The translations under genes were made by a program, and so were the position numbers. A model generated the notes under the pieces. It made no database searches and had not been told where the DNA came from. It saw nothing but the letters and a program-made list of their open reading frames with translations. Shown piece by piece: positions 35,262 through 42,716 of a stretch of DNA of 64,000 nucleotides (position 1 is the stretch's first letter; the number at the start of each line of letters is the position of its first letter). The stretch is from SXZD01 sp034680345 (lineage in GTDB: Bacteria > Pseudomonadota > Gammaproteobacteria > Burkholderiales > Burkholderiaceae_B), in assembly GCA_034680345.1 (NCBI GenBank), contig JAXISZ010000009.1:1-64000 (forward strand), read 5' to 3'.

Positions 35262-36033
35262 GGTTTTCCCTTAAAAAAGATAAATAAATATTCATGTCTA
35301 TAGGATTAAATGTCTGATCATTGGGGTATAAATTCATACAGCTTAATTCATCAGGTATTTGTAAAACATGACTATTAGATTTTGATGTTTCAATAAGATT
35401 TTTAAATTTTATAAAACCATGTGCTGCGTTTAAATTATTTAATAAGTTATTATCAAATAAAATGTTGCAATGACTTATAGAAAATAATTGGGTGAGTATA
35501 ATCGAATCACTTAATTGGGCCGATGCAATTTGTTTTACTGTTGCATTTGCATTGAGAATATTCTCTAATAGAGATTTTTTATAAATAAATAGATTGTCTT
35601 GGGTTTTAATAATAATATTAGAATTAATTTCGTGTGTCTGCATACCAATAGAAAATCGATTTTTTGCTAAAAAATTATTTATTCTGAATAAAGCTTCTTC
35701 GGTATTACTGCATGCTCTTAGGTTTATAAAACATTCATCGGCTATATGATATTGAATTTGTTGAATAGAAGATAATTCATCAGCTGAAAAAAATTCTTGG
35801 CTGGGTGCAATTGAATTGGGCGCCATTTCAACATCATTTGATGTATTTGTTTCACCGATGTTCAAATGAGTTGGGGTAGTTTGTTCAAACAATACCCTTC
35901 TTGTTTTTACAGTTTTTGAACTGTTCTGAGAAGTATTTTCATCGTCGCTGTAATAAGACGGTCTTTTAAGAGATTTTTTTTCAGGTGTTTTGATTAAAAA
36001 AGGGTCTGTGTTTTTAAGAGGCGAAGATTGCAT
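35251..36033 (-). CDS. AT-rich orphan protein upstream of the deaminase gene
   Basis: A 260-residue protein I do not recognise. The first 80 residues are polar and probably disordered, with Ser-Pro-Leu-Lys, Thr-Pro-Glu-Lys, a basic Lys-Thr-Arg-Arg-Val-Leu-Phe patch and an acidic Ser-Asp-Asp-Glu patch. From about residue 85 to the end it looks globular, alpha/beta. There is no signal peptide or membrane helix. The stop overlaps the start of the deaminase-type gene (ATGACTATTAA), so the two are translationally coupled and probably work together; a secretion partner, second effector or regulator are options. The base composition is much more AT-rich than in neighbouring pntB and queA, suggesting acquisition. 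Confidence 0.65.
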   Translation of the reverse strand: MQSSPLKNTDPFLIKTPEKKSLKRPSYYSDDENTSQNSSKTVKTRRVLFEQTTPTHLNIGETNTSNDVEMAPNSIAPSQEFFSADELSSIQQIQYHIADECFINLRACSNTEEALFRINNFLAKNRFSIGMQTHEINSNIIIKTQDNLFIYKKSLLENILNANATVKQIASAQLSDSIILTQLFSISHCNILFDNNLLNNLNAAHGFIKFKNLIETSKSNSHVLQIPDELSCMNLYPNDQTFNPIDMNIYLSFLRENHDY

Positions 36034-36140
36034 AATTGACTCAGTTTCTCATTTTGATGTTTAAATTAGTTTATAGGTGACTTCGTTTTGTTTGCTATTG
36101 TTATATGATCGGTAACTTGCTAAGTTTTCTCGATTAACGT

Positions 36141-36446
36141 TTAGCGTAACTTGGTTGCGTGACAAAAGAGCCATTTGGCCGAGAGCCAATTGACTCTGAG
36201 GGTATGTTCAATTGCTTGTCTTGGTTGTGTTCTAAACAACAGGTGGGTAGCAGCGCTTAGTAAGCGTGGCACATGAATGTTTCGAATTTGTGTTGCTGCA
36301 AGCGCGTTTCTCGCAGTATTTAAAATTGCGTTAGGGCAACTTATGTCCGGTGTTTGTTGTGTTGTTTGCCTGTTATTTGGTTGGTTGTGAATGTTAGTGA
36401 GCGTTAGATTAATTGGTGTATTATTGCTATTGATGCAAGAGGTCAT
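36141..36446 (-). CDS. Possible small orphan protein
   Basis: An open frame of 101 codons upstream of, and on the same strand as, the two AT-rich genes. The N-terminal 35 residues are Asn/Thr/Gln-rich; the rest is Arg/Leu/Ala-rich with two Trp near the end. There is no recognisable domain and no clear Shine-Dalgarno sequence before the ATG. It may be a real short member of the island, a remnant, or chance; the context (an otherwise empty gap between queA and the orphan operon) is the only support. Confidence 0.3.
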   Translation of the reverse strand: MTSCINSNNTPINLTLTNIHNQPNNRQTTQQTPDISCPNAILNTARNALAATQIRNIHVPRLLSAATHLLFRTQPRQAIEHTLRVNWLSAKWLFCHATKLR

Positions 36447-36515
36447 AATTCAAAGTAATTTCATAATATAACTATGAGTGACTTTTAATATTATTAAAGT
36501 TGCATTAATAATTAA

Positions 36516-37553
36516 TTAGCTTATTTTAGTTAACCACATGGCGTCCCCGTAGCTAAAAAAACGGTATTCTTTTTCAATTGCGTGTTGGTAGGCTCTGCGA
36601 ATATTTTTAAGGCCAGAAAATGCGGACACCAGCATTAGCAGCGTGCTTTTAGGTAAGTGAAAATTAGTGATTAAAGCATCAACCACTTTAAATGGGTAGC
36701 CTGGAGTAATAAAAATTTCTGTATCACCGCAAGCGGCTTGTTTTTGCCATGCCCAAGATTCAAGCGCTCTCAGGCTGGTGGTACCAACCGCAACAATTTT
36801 TCCGCCTTGTTTTCGAGTTTCTTCTAATTGGTTTTGCGTTGCTTCATCGATACAATACCATTCGCTGTGCATGGTATGTTTAGAGATGTCTTCAGTTTTT
36901 ACTGGTAAAAAAGTGCCTGCTCCAACATGTAACGTGAGTTCGGCTAAACGGATGTTTTTCTCAGTTAACGTTTGAAGTAGCTCGGTGGTAAAGTGCAGTC
37001 CTGCAGTGGGTGCCGCCACAGCCCCAAGATTTTTGGCGTAAACAGTTTGGTAGCGTTGTTCATCGATGCTTTCTGGGATGTGTTTGATGTAGGGTGGGAG
37101 GGGTAGCTTACCGCAAGTTTCAATGATGTCTAGTGTTGAAATATTAGTTTTTTGGCCAATTGCGTGTAACGCTAATTTAAACATCATGTTTTTTCTGGAG
37201 ATCACCTCAGCTTGAAACTCAGGGGTAATATTTAGATATGTGCCAGGTTTTGGCATATGGCTTGCTCGCAGCATAGCAAGAATGTACCTATCGTCTAAAA
37301 TCCTTTCAACAAAAATTTCAACTCGTCCGCCTGTGGGTTTTGTTGCGAACAACCGAGCGTGTATAACCTTGGTATTGTTAAACACTAAAACGTCTTTTGG
37401 GCTTAGCAGTTCAATAATATTTGAAAAGACAGCGTCTTTAATTTCGTTTTTTTCATTCAGTATAAGCAGTTTAGAAAGGTTGCGATGTGCATTTGGTAGC
37501 TGTGCAATCAGATGCTCAGGCAAGTGGTAGTCAAAATCTAAGAGGCTTAGCAT
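36516..37553 (-). CDS. queA: S-adenosylmethionine:tRNA ribosyltransferase-isomerase
   Basis: Converts 7-aminomethyl-7-deazaguanine in tRNA to epoxyqueuosine. It has 345 residues. Family signatures include Phe-Asp-Tyr-His-Leu-Pro-Glu-His-Leu-Ile-Ala near the N-terminus, Val-Phe-Asn-Asn-Thr-Lys-Val, Gly-Ala-Val-Ala-Ala-Pro-Thr-Ala-Gly-Leu-His-Phe, Leu-His-Val-Gly-Ala-Gly-Thr-Phe and Phe-His-Leu-Pro-Lys-Ser-Thr-Leu-Leu-Met. No tgt gene follows; its usual downstream place is taken by the AT-rich island, consistent with an insertion that separated the queuosine genes. Confidence 0.96.
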   Translation of the reverse strand: MLSLLDFDYHLPEHLIAQLPNAHRNLSKLLILNEKNEIKDAVFSNIIELLSPKDVLVFNNTKVIHARLFATKPTGGRVEIFVERILDDRYILAMLRASHMPKPGTYLNITPEFQAEVISRKNMMFKLALHAIGQKTNISTLDIIETCGKLPLPPYIKHIPESIDEQRYQTVYAKNLGAVAAPTAGLHFTTELLQTLTEKNIRLAELTLHVGAGTFLPVKTEDISKHTMHSEWYCIDEATQNQLEETRKQGGKIVAVGTTSLRALESWAWQKQAACGDTEIFITPGYPFKVVDALITNFHLPKSTLLMLVSAFSGLKNIRRAYQHAIEKEYRFFSYGDAMWLTKIS

Positions 37554-37643
37554 AAGTAGTCACCGCAATAAAAGTTTTTTAAAGTGCTTGATAAGCTAAA
37601 TAAAGTTGAAGAAATTGACAAAGATTAATTCAAAGGATTATAA

Positions 37644-37679
37644 AAAAAGCCTGTTGGTTTGGTACCCAACAGGCTTTTT
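37644..37679 (-). terminator. Rho-independent terminator after tRNA-Leu
   Basis: A 14-bp stem (37644-37657 with 37666-37679, core GCCTGTTGG/CCAACAGGC) with an 8-base loop lies 8 bases past the tRNA 3' end. On the minus strand it is followed by T residues. The A and T flanks would also allow it to act on the other strand. Confidence 0.85.
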
Positions 37680-37687
37680 CATTTTTT

Positions 37688-37774
37688 TGGTGCCGGGAGA
37701 GGGACTCGAACCCTCACGGTGTTACCACCACTGGATTTTGAGTCCAGCGCGTCTACCGGTTCCGCCATCCCGGC
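37688..37774 (-). tRNA. tRNA-Leu (anticodon CAA)
   Basis: The minus strand folds as a long-variable-arm tRNA. The acceptor stem GCCGGGA pairs with TCCCGGC, the anticodon stem CTGGA/TCCAG encloses loop CTCAAAA with anticodon CAA, the extra arm is leucine-type, the T-loop is GGTTCGAGTCC, and CCA is encoded (37688-37690). It decodes UUG. Confidence 0.95.
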
Positions 37775-37837
37775 GAATTCATAATTATACACAAAAATAT
37801 TGTTATTGTTTAGCAGGCCAATCATTGAAGGGTGATT

Positions 37838-38455
37838 TTATTGCTGTCCAATTTTAGTTTCGGTACCTAGAAAAAGGTTTTTAATGTTTTTTTTGTGTTT
37901 ATAAATCAGTGTAAAACAGATGAGTACTACGCAACCAAATTGTAAGTTAACACCAAATAAAAGGGCGTTGTAAAAAATTGCAAATAATGCGGCAACAATA
38001 GCCGCCAGTGAAGAATATCGAAAAAAGTAGGCCACAATAAGCCAAGTCAGCGCTGTGGCAAGACCTAATATCGGGTGGTAAGCTAGAAAAACGCCAAGCG
38101 CGGTAGCTACCCCTTTGCCCCCTTTGAATTGAAAAAAAACAGGATACAAGTGCCCTAAAAAAGCAGCACAACCGGCTAGGTAAATGGTATTTTCATTGAT
38201 GTGTGCAGACAGAAGTTGACACATATAAACAGCTGCGGCGCCTTTGGCCATGTCCCCTAAAAGTGTAAATAGGGCTAGCAATTTGCGGCCAGAGCGCAAA
38301 ATATTAGTGGCACCAGGGTTTTTGGAGCCATAGCTGCGGGGGTCATCCAACCCTTTGATACGTGTGATTAGCACTGCAAAAGAAACAGAGCCAAGTAAAT
38401 AAGCCATGGTAAGAATGAAAAAATCTATTTTCAACTGTTTATCCTTTACGATCAT
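37838..38455 (-). CDS. plsY: Glycerol-3-phosphate acyltransferase PlsY
   Basis: Inner-membrane enzyme that acylates glycerol-3-phosphate with acyl-phosphate as the first step of phospholipid synthesis. It has 205 residues and about five hydrophobic helices. The three catalytic loops are visible: Ser-Tyr-Gly-Ser-Lys-Asn-Pro-Gly-Ala-Thr-Asn, Gly-His-Leu-Tyr-Pro-Val-Phe-Phe-Gln-Phe-Lys-Gly-Gly-Lys-Gly, and a C-terminal basic stretch. It stands alone between the tRNA and the AT-rich gene. In other betaproteobacteria plsY often lies near folB or tsaD genes, which are absent here. Confidence 0.95.
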   Translation of the reverse strand: MIVKDKQLKIDFFILTMAYLLGSVSFAVLITRIKGLDDPRSYGSKNPGATNILRSGRKLLALFTLLGDMAKGAAAVYMCQLLSAHINENTIYLAGCAAFLGHLYPVFFQFKGGKGVATALGVFLAYHPILGLATALTWLIVAYFFRYSSLAAIVAALFAIFYNALLFGVNLQFGCVVLICFTLIYKHKKNIKNLFLGTETKIGQQ

Positions 38456-38647
38456 ACAATAAATTTAGATTGTAAAATAAATTTTGATCGGGTTAATTTT
38501 TTAAAATTAATCAACAGGTTAATTGCGTAGCTAATTTTATGCTTAATTTTTTGAATTGTCTTTGTTTTGCGTTTTTTTGGTCTTTGTGGGGGGGGTATGG
38601 GCTCACATTAAGTTCAGCAACGATTATCGCTTTTTTTACTTAAAAGA

Positions 38648-38654
38648 GGAACTT
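38648..38654 (+). promoter_or_regulatory. GGAACTT element upstream of the AT-rich 624-residue gene
   Basis: GGAACTT stands 50 bases before the ATG at 38704, a distance close to that before the two small repeat genes near 25.7-26.0 kb. It is a possible ECF-type -35 box; no clear -10 is recognised. Confidence 0.3.
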
Positions 38655-38703
38655 TGTTTCAAAATCTGTTACGAAATATTAATTATTTTTTATTGGATTT
38701 TTT

Positions 38704-40578
38704 ATGGATCCTTCCAACGTGCAAATCTCCACCCAATTTGTTGCAGTTACCTATAATCAAAAAAACCAACAGGCTCCAAAAAAAAATTTTGACGAGACAT
38801 CAAAAGACGATATTATTGGAAAAATAGATAGAAAATTAATTAATCCTGCTAAGAATTTAAAACTTAGTCGAAAAAATTTAGAAACACTCATTAAGCGGCT
38901 TAGAGTTGTTGATCAATTAATTGAAAATATAAATAATGGAGAATTTAAATCTTATGAGTCACGAGAAAAAACCAAAGAATATTCAATTAAACGCTTTTGG
39001 AAATTTAACTTTTTAAAAAAGTATTCTTTGTTTCAGGGGGCGCATCGAAAAGTTTTCAATAAAATTTCTAGTCGATATTCTTTGGACAAAAATGAAGGAA
39101 AATCAGATGAAATCGAAAAATTAATTCAAGGTTTGAAAGAAAAGAAAGAAGAAATGATAAATTTAATTAAAAATAAATTGCTTGTTAAACGTTTTGAAGA
39201 AGAATTTTCTGAGATACAAAAACTGCCAAAAATTGGAAAGCCAGTTAAATATTTCAATGATCAACGCGACTATAATGGCTGCAAAGGCTTTCTTGAGAAT
39301 CAAAATGTAACCTTATTTGATTTTAGAAAAATCAAAGGGATTTTTCCAAAAGAAACGCCAGAATATAAAATTTTGAAAAATGTATTATTAAAAGGATCAA
39401 TTACAAAAGATCAACTTGAAAATACTAACGATTATTTTTTAACTCCCGATGAATTGTATAAACAAAGATGGTCGAGTTTGTTAAAATTATTTGGAATAGC
39501 TGAAAATACAACAGACTCTTCTCAAAAAAACAATTGTCAAAAATATTTTGATACATTGGTTAGCATGTTTAATCAAAATAATTATGAAAAAGGTGATTCT
39601 AATTTAATTGCCAATGATTTTCATAAAAAACTTAAGGAATATACCAACTGGTGTTTAAATCCATCAGACCTGAGCCCTCATAAAAATGATGATATGTTTC
39701 GGTTTTTTAGTTTGATAAAACAAAATTTTGGGGAAAAGTCTAGTAGTGAACAAGAAATAAATTTTTCTATGTATTCTTACATTAAATTATTTATTGATGA
39801 TAGTCGCCTTTTACAAAAAAACGAAGAAGGCGGAAGCGAAATAATAAATGCTTTAGGTGGTAATAATGTGCTTGATTTATTGTTTTCTAAATTAGTTTCT
39901 TCTGATATTGCAAAATCAATTAAAACTGATAAGTTAATTGAAAATTGTAGAAAAACCATTCTTGAAGGCGTTATTTCCTATGGTGAATCTAAACATCAAT
40001 TTAAACCAGATGGTAATTATAAAACTAATGATGATGTATTGAAGAGTAATTTTTTTAAATGTTTAACGCATATTGAATTAACACTGAATCAATTCAAGAA
40101 AGAGGCATGTGACACTTTTACTGCTACTAATATTAAAATACAAGAATTAATTGGTGCATATTCTAGCGTTATTAAGGGTGAAAATCGTGAAAAATTATTT
40201 TTGTCATCTATCCAAGAAATTTTGACGCCAGAACTCTCCAATTCAGAAAGTTTAGGTTCATTAATTAATAAAATATCAGAAAATTTAAAAACCGGTGACA
40301 GATACAAAGGTAACCCGGATGTTACAATTGAAAAGAGATATAATCAGATTATTGAATCCAACAAAAAAATAATTAACGATACAGCTATTGACGATACAGC
40401 TAATAAAAATAAAAATAAAAATAAAAATAATCAAATTTTAAATCATTGCAAGGAACAAATTAAATTATTAAAATCTCTAGAGTCTCTTATTAATGAAAGG
40501 AGTAAACAAATAATTCAAGACAAAGGGTTTTTTTGGGAGGTACCGCAAAATGCACAAAATAATGGTACAAATTCGTAA
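38704..40578 (+). CDS. Large AT-rich orphan protein (effector-like)
   Basis: A 624-residue, Lys/Asn/Glu/Ser-rich protein of no family I can name. It is mostly predicted-helical and hydrophilic, with charged helix stretches (for example near residues 130-160 and 560-610). It has no signal peptide or membrane helix. The N-terminal 35 residues are Ser/Gln/Asn/Thr-rich and lack structure, as in many type III secreted proteins, but no secretion signal can be proved by eye. Near residue 567-576 the gene contains four exact AAAAAT units encoding Lys-Asn repeats. The C-terminus reads Asn-Ala-Gln-Asn-Asn, like motifs in the small repeat proteins. The composition is far more AT-rich than in plsY and xerD on either side, indicating foreign origin or relaxed composition typical of effector genes. 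Confidence 0.7.
   Translation: MDPSNVQISTQFVAVTYNQKNQQAPKKNFDETSKDDIIGKIDRKLINPAKNLKLSRKNLETLIKRLRVVDQLIENINNGEFKSYESREKTKEYSIKRFWKFNFLKKYSLFQGAHRKVFNKISSRYSLDKNEGKSDEIEKLIQGLKEKKEEMINLIKNKLLVKRFEEEFSEIQKLPKIGKPVKYFNDQRDYNGCKGFLENQNVTLFDFRKIKGIFPKETPEYKILKNVLLKGSITKDQLENTNDYFLTPDELYKQRWSSLLKLFGIAENTTDSSQKNNCQKYFDTLVSMFNQNNYEKGDSNLIANDFHKKLKEYTNWCLNPSDLSPHKNDDMFRFFSLIKQNFGEKSSSEQEINFSMYSYIKLFIDDSRLLQKNEEGGSEIINALGGNNVLDLLFSKLVSSDIAKSIKTDKLIENCRKTILEGVISYGESKHQFKPDGNYKTNDDVLKSNFFKCLTHIELTLNQFKKEACDTFTATNIKIQELIGAYSSVIKGENREKLFLSSIQEILTPELSNSESLGSLINKISENLKTGDRYKGNPDVTIEKRYNQIIESNKKIINDTAIDDTANKNKNKNKNNQILNHCKEQIKLLKSLESLINERSKQIIQDKGFFWEVPQNAQNNGTNS
40405..40428 (+). repeat. Hexanucleotide microsatellite (AAAAAT)4 in the 624-residue gene
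   Basis: Four exact head-to-tail AAAAAT units, extended on both sides by AAT, encode alternating Lys-Asn. Copy-number change would add or remove two residues without a frameshift. Confidence 0.85.
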
Positions 40579-40723
40579 AATTCGGCACAGTCATTCATGA
40601 TTAAACAGAATAAGTAGATGCTGCCTAGCAGAAAAAGTTAGATTCTTTAATGTCCTTGTTATAATTGCTCATCTTGATCGAGATGATTTTCTTGATTTAT
40701 GTTTGGTAAAGATGAGCTTTTTG

Positions 40724-41665
40724 TTAGTTTGCTTTGCCTCGCGGATGATGATCCACCATTAAATTGCGTAGGCGTTCTTGCGCCACATGGGTGTAGATTT
40801 GAGTGCTGGTAATGTCTGCATGACCCAGTAGAATCTGCACCACACGCAAATCTGCCCCATTGTTTAATAAATGGGTTGCAAACGCGTGGCGTAAAATATG
40901 AGGGCTAAGTGGTGCTGAAATATTTGTTTTAACTGCGTACTGTCGAATTGTTTTCCAGAAACCCATCCGAGACATGGGTTTTCCTTGGTAATTTAAAAAA
41001 ACAAAGGCGCTTTTTTGTCGCTTAAGTAGTTGCGGTCTAACATCTGTATAGTAACGTTGCACGCTTTCTATTGCCCATTGCCCTAATGGAACAAGACGTT
41101 CTTTATTGCCTTTGCCTATTATTTTAACTAGACCAGCGTTTAAATCGACTTGATTTAATTGAAGTCCAACCAGTTCGCTTACCCGTAAACCTGTGGCGTA
41201 CAAGGTTTCTAGCATGGCTTTATCGCGAATACCTAGAGGGGTTTCCGTGTTTGGGCTAGATAGTAATTTATTAACCGTATCTTCAGATAAAATTTTGGGT
41301 AACAAAATGCCTGTTCGTGCTGGGCTGAGTTCTGTGCACGGGTTGTGTTTGACGTGAGCGTGTTCTATGGCCCAACGGTAAAATCGGCGAATAGCGGTAA
41401 TGCGCCTGTTTAATGATGTGGCCTTGTCATGTTTGCGCGATTGAATAAATTCGCTGAGGTTCTGCGTGTCTAGCGTGAGGATGGTTTTTTTTTGCTTTTC
41501 AGAAAAATTTACAAGAAGCCGTAAATCTTGCCTGTAGGCTTCTATACTTTTTTTTGAGAGCCCGTCCTCTAACCAGAGGTGATCACAAAACTGATCTATA
41601 AATGGTTCAAAAAATGGTTCCGTAAAAAATTCGCTATCATTTTTTGGAGGCTGAATTTTACGCAT
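40724..41665 (-). CDS. xerD: Tyrosine recombinase XerD
   Basis: Site-specific recombinase that, with XerC, resolves chromosome dimers at dif. I place the start at ATG 41665 (313 residues) because the frame from TTG 41716 adds 17 residues not expected for the family. The N-terminal SAM-like DNA-binding domain is followed by the catalytic domain, with Arg in Gly-Leu-Arg-Val-Ser-Glu-Leu-Val, Lys in Gly-Lys-Gly-Asn-Lys-Glu-Arg, His-Ile-Leu-Arg-His, His in Leu-Gly-His-Ala-Asp and the nucleophilic Tyr in Gln-Ile-Tyr-Thr-His. It is divergent from pdxH, a common pairing neighbourhood. Given its housekeeping motifs it is not an island integrase. Confidence 0.93.
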   Translation of the reverse strand: MRKIQPPKNDSEFFTEPFFEPFIDQFCDHLWLEDGLSKKSIEAYRQDLRLLVNFSEKQKKTILTLDTQNLSEFIQSRKHDKATSLNRRITAIRRFYRWAIEHAHVKHNPCTELSPARTGILLPKILSEDTVNKLLSSPNTETPLGIRDKAMLETLYATGLRVSELVGLQLNQVDLNAGLVKIIGKGNKERLVPLGQWAIESVQRYYTDVRPQLLKRQKSAFVFLNYQGKPMSRMGFWKTIRQYAVKTNISAPLSPHILRHAFATHLLNNGADLRVVQILLGHADITSTQIYTHVAQERLRNLMVDHHPRGKAN

Positions 41666-41733
41666 TGATGATTGCTGTGATAAAAACAATATTCTTGCAT
41701 AATATGCGCTGAACAAAACTTAAAAAAACAGCA

Positions 41734-42372
41734 ATGACCTCACTTGCCGATTTACGTAAAGAGTACACTTTGTCTTCGTTAGACGAAGAAGACTTAGATA
41801 GCAGCCCATTTTCTCAATTTAAATTGTGGTTTGATCAAGCATTGTCTGCACAATTGCCTGAGCCCAATGCCATGACCTTAGCCACGGTTGGGGCTGCGGG
41901 TCGTCTGTCGGCGCGTATTGTTTTAGTTAAAGGTTTTGATAGTCGTGGTTTTACTTTTTTCACCAACTACGAAAGCCGCAAGGCGCAAGAGTTATTGAGC
42001 CATCCAATGGCGGCATTGCTGTTTCATTGGACAGAATTGGAGCGGCAAGTCAGAATCGAAGGGCGTGTTGAAAAAGTCAGTGAACAAGAGTCGGATCAAT
42101 ATTATCAAACGCGCCCATTGGGTAGTCGTCTTGGTGCTTGGGCTTCGCCACAGAGTCGGGTCTTAAAAGACCGTGCTGCTTTGGAACAATTGCTTAGTCA
42201 GCGGCAATTGCAGTTGGGCGATGAGCCAGAACGTCCACCCTTTTGGGGTGGGTACCGTTTGGTGCCTGATTTTTTTGAATTTTGGCAGGGGCGGGCATCG
42301 CGTTTGCACGACCGCTTAACCTATTGTTTGCAAACAGATGGTGTTTGGCAAATTGCGCGCTTGGCTCCGTGA
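41734..42372 (+). CDS. pdxH: Pyridoxamine 5'-phosphate oxidase
   Basis: FMN enzyme that oxidises pyridoxine/pyridoxamine 5'-phosphate to PLP, the cofactor used by LysA, BioA and CysM here. It has 212 residues. FMN-binding motifs are Ser-Ala-Arg-Ile-Val-Leu-Val-Lys and Phe-Thr-Asn-Tyr-Glu-Ser-Arg-Lys-Ala. The C-terminal part has Phe-Trp-Gly-Gly-Tyr-Arg-Leu and Phe-Trp-Gln-Gly-Arg-x-Ser-Arg-Leu-His-Asp-Arg, and the protein ends Arg-Leu-Ala-Pro, the usual terminus. Confidence 0.97.
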   Translation: MTSLADLRKEYTLSSLDEEDLDSSPFSQFKLWFDQALSAQLPEPNAMTLATVGAAGRLSARIVLVKGFDSRGFTFFTNYESRKAQELLSHPMAALLFHWTELERQVRIEGRVEKVSEQESDQYYQTRPLGSRLGAWASPQSRVLKDRAALEQLLSQRQLQLGDEPERPPFWGGYRLVPDFFEFWQGRASRLHDRLTYCLQTDGVWQIARLAP

Positions 42373-42716
42373 CATTCTTAACGGTTTAAAATTAAGCAAC
42401 CCCCACCCATTTTTTCTAAGATTTTTGAAAAAAAGAATTTTTTCTTATTGCGTAAATATGAAGGGTGCTGAAGAAACGGTCTTCGATTTTTTTAACCCTT
42501 TAGGTTGTGACGTATTCCTAGATTAAATAATTTTTTGGCTAATATTTTATCTGGTCTGATGATTTAATTTATTTGAGAAAAATATGGCTTAAAAGTTGTA
42601 CTGGTATTTGAAAACCATTTTAATATCATGGTCTTGTGTTGTTTTATTTTTTGTGTGCGGCTTAACAAGCCGGGCTTGGCTAGGTTACAATCTCTTTTTA
42701 GCAGTTTAGGCTTGGT
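42373..42716. other. Intergenic region without recognised gene
   Basis: The 344 bases between pdxH and the large oxidoreductase gene hold no supportable gene. A weak AT-only hairpin (GAAAAAA-GAA-TTTTTTC) near 42427 could aid termination after pdxH. The rest presumably contains the promoter of the next gene; no clear box stands out. Confidence 0.6.

Noticed and set aside
37606..37857. Open frame of 83 codons on the + strand with Gly-Leu-Glu-Pro-Ser-Arg
   Set aside because: It runs through the antisense of tRNA-Leu and its terminator; this is the well-known spurious tRNA-derived ORF.
38556..38756. Open frame of 66 codons before the 624-residue gene
   Set aside because: It overlaps the better-supported start at 38704 in another frame and lacks an ATG start with a ribosome-binding site.
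40724..41665. XerD as an island integrase
   Set aside because: It has the housekeeping XerD length and motifs and the common xerD/pdxH setting; no att repeats flank the AT-rich gene.
42338..42526. Open frame of 62 codons after pdxH
   Set aside because: It overlaps the end of pdxH, has no ribosome-binding site and a composition like non-coding DNA.
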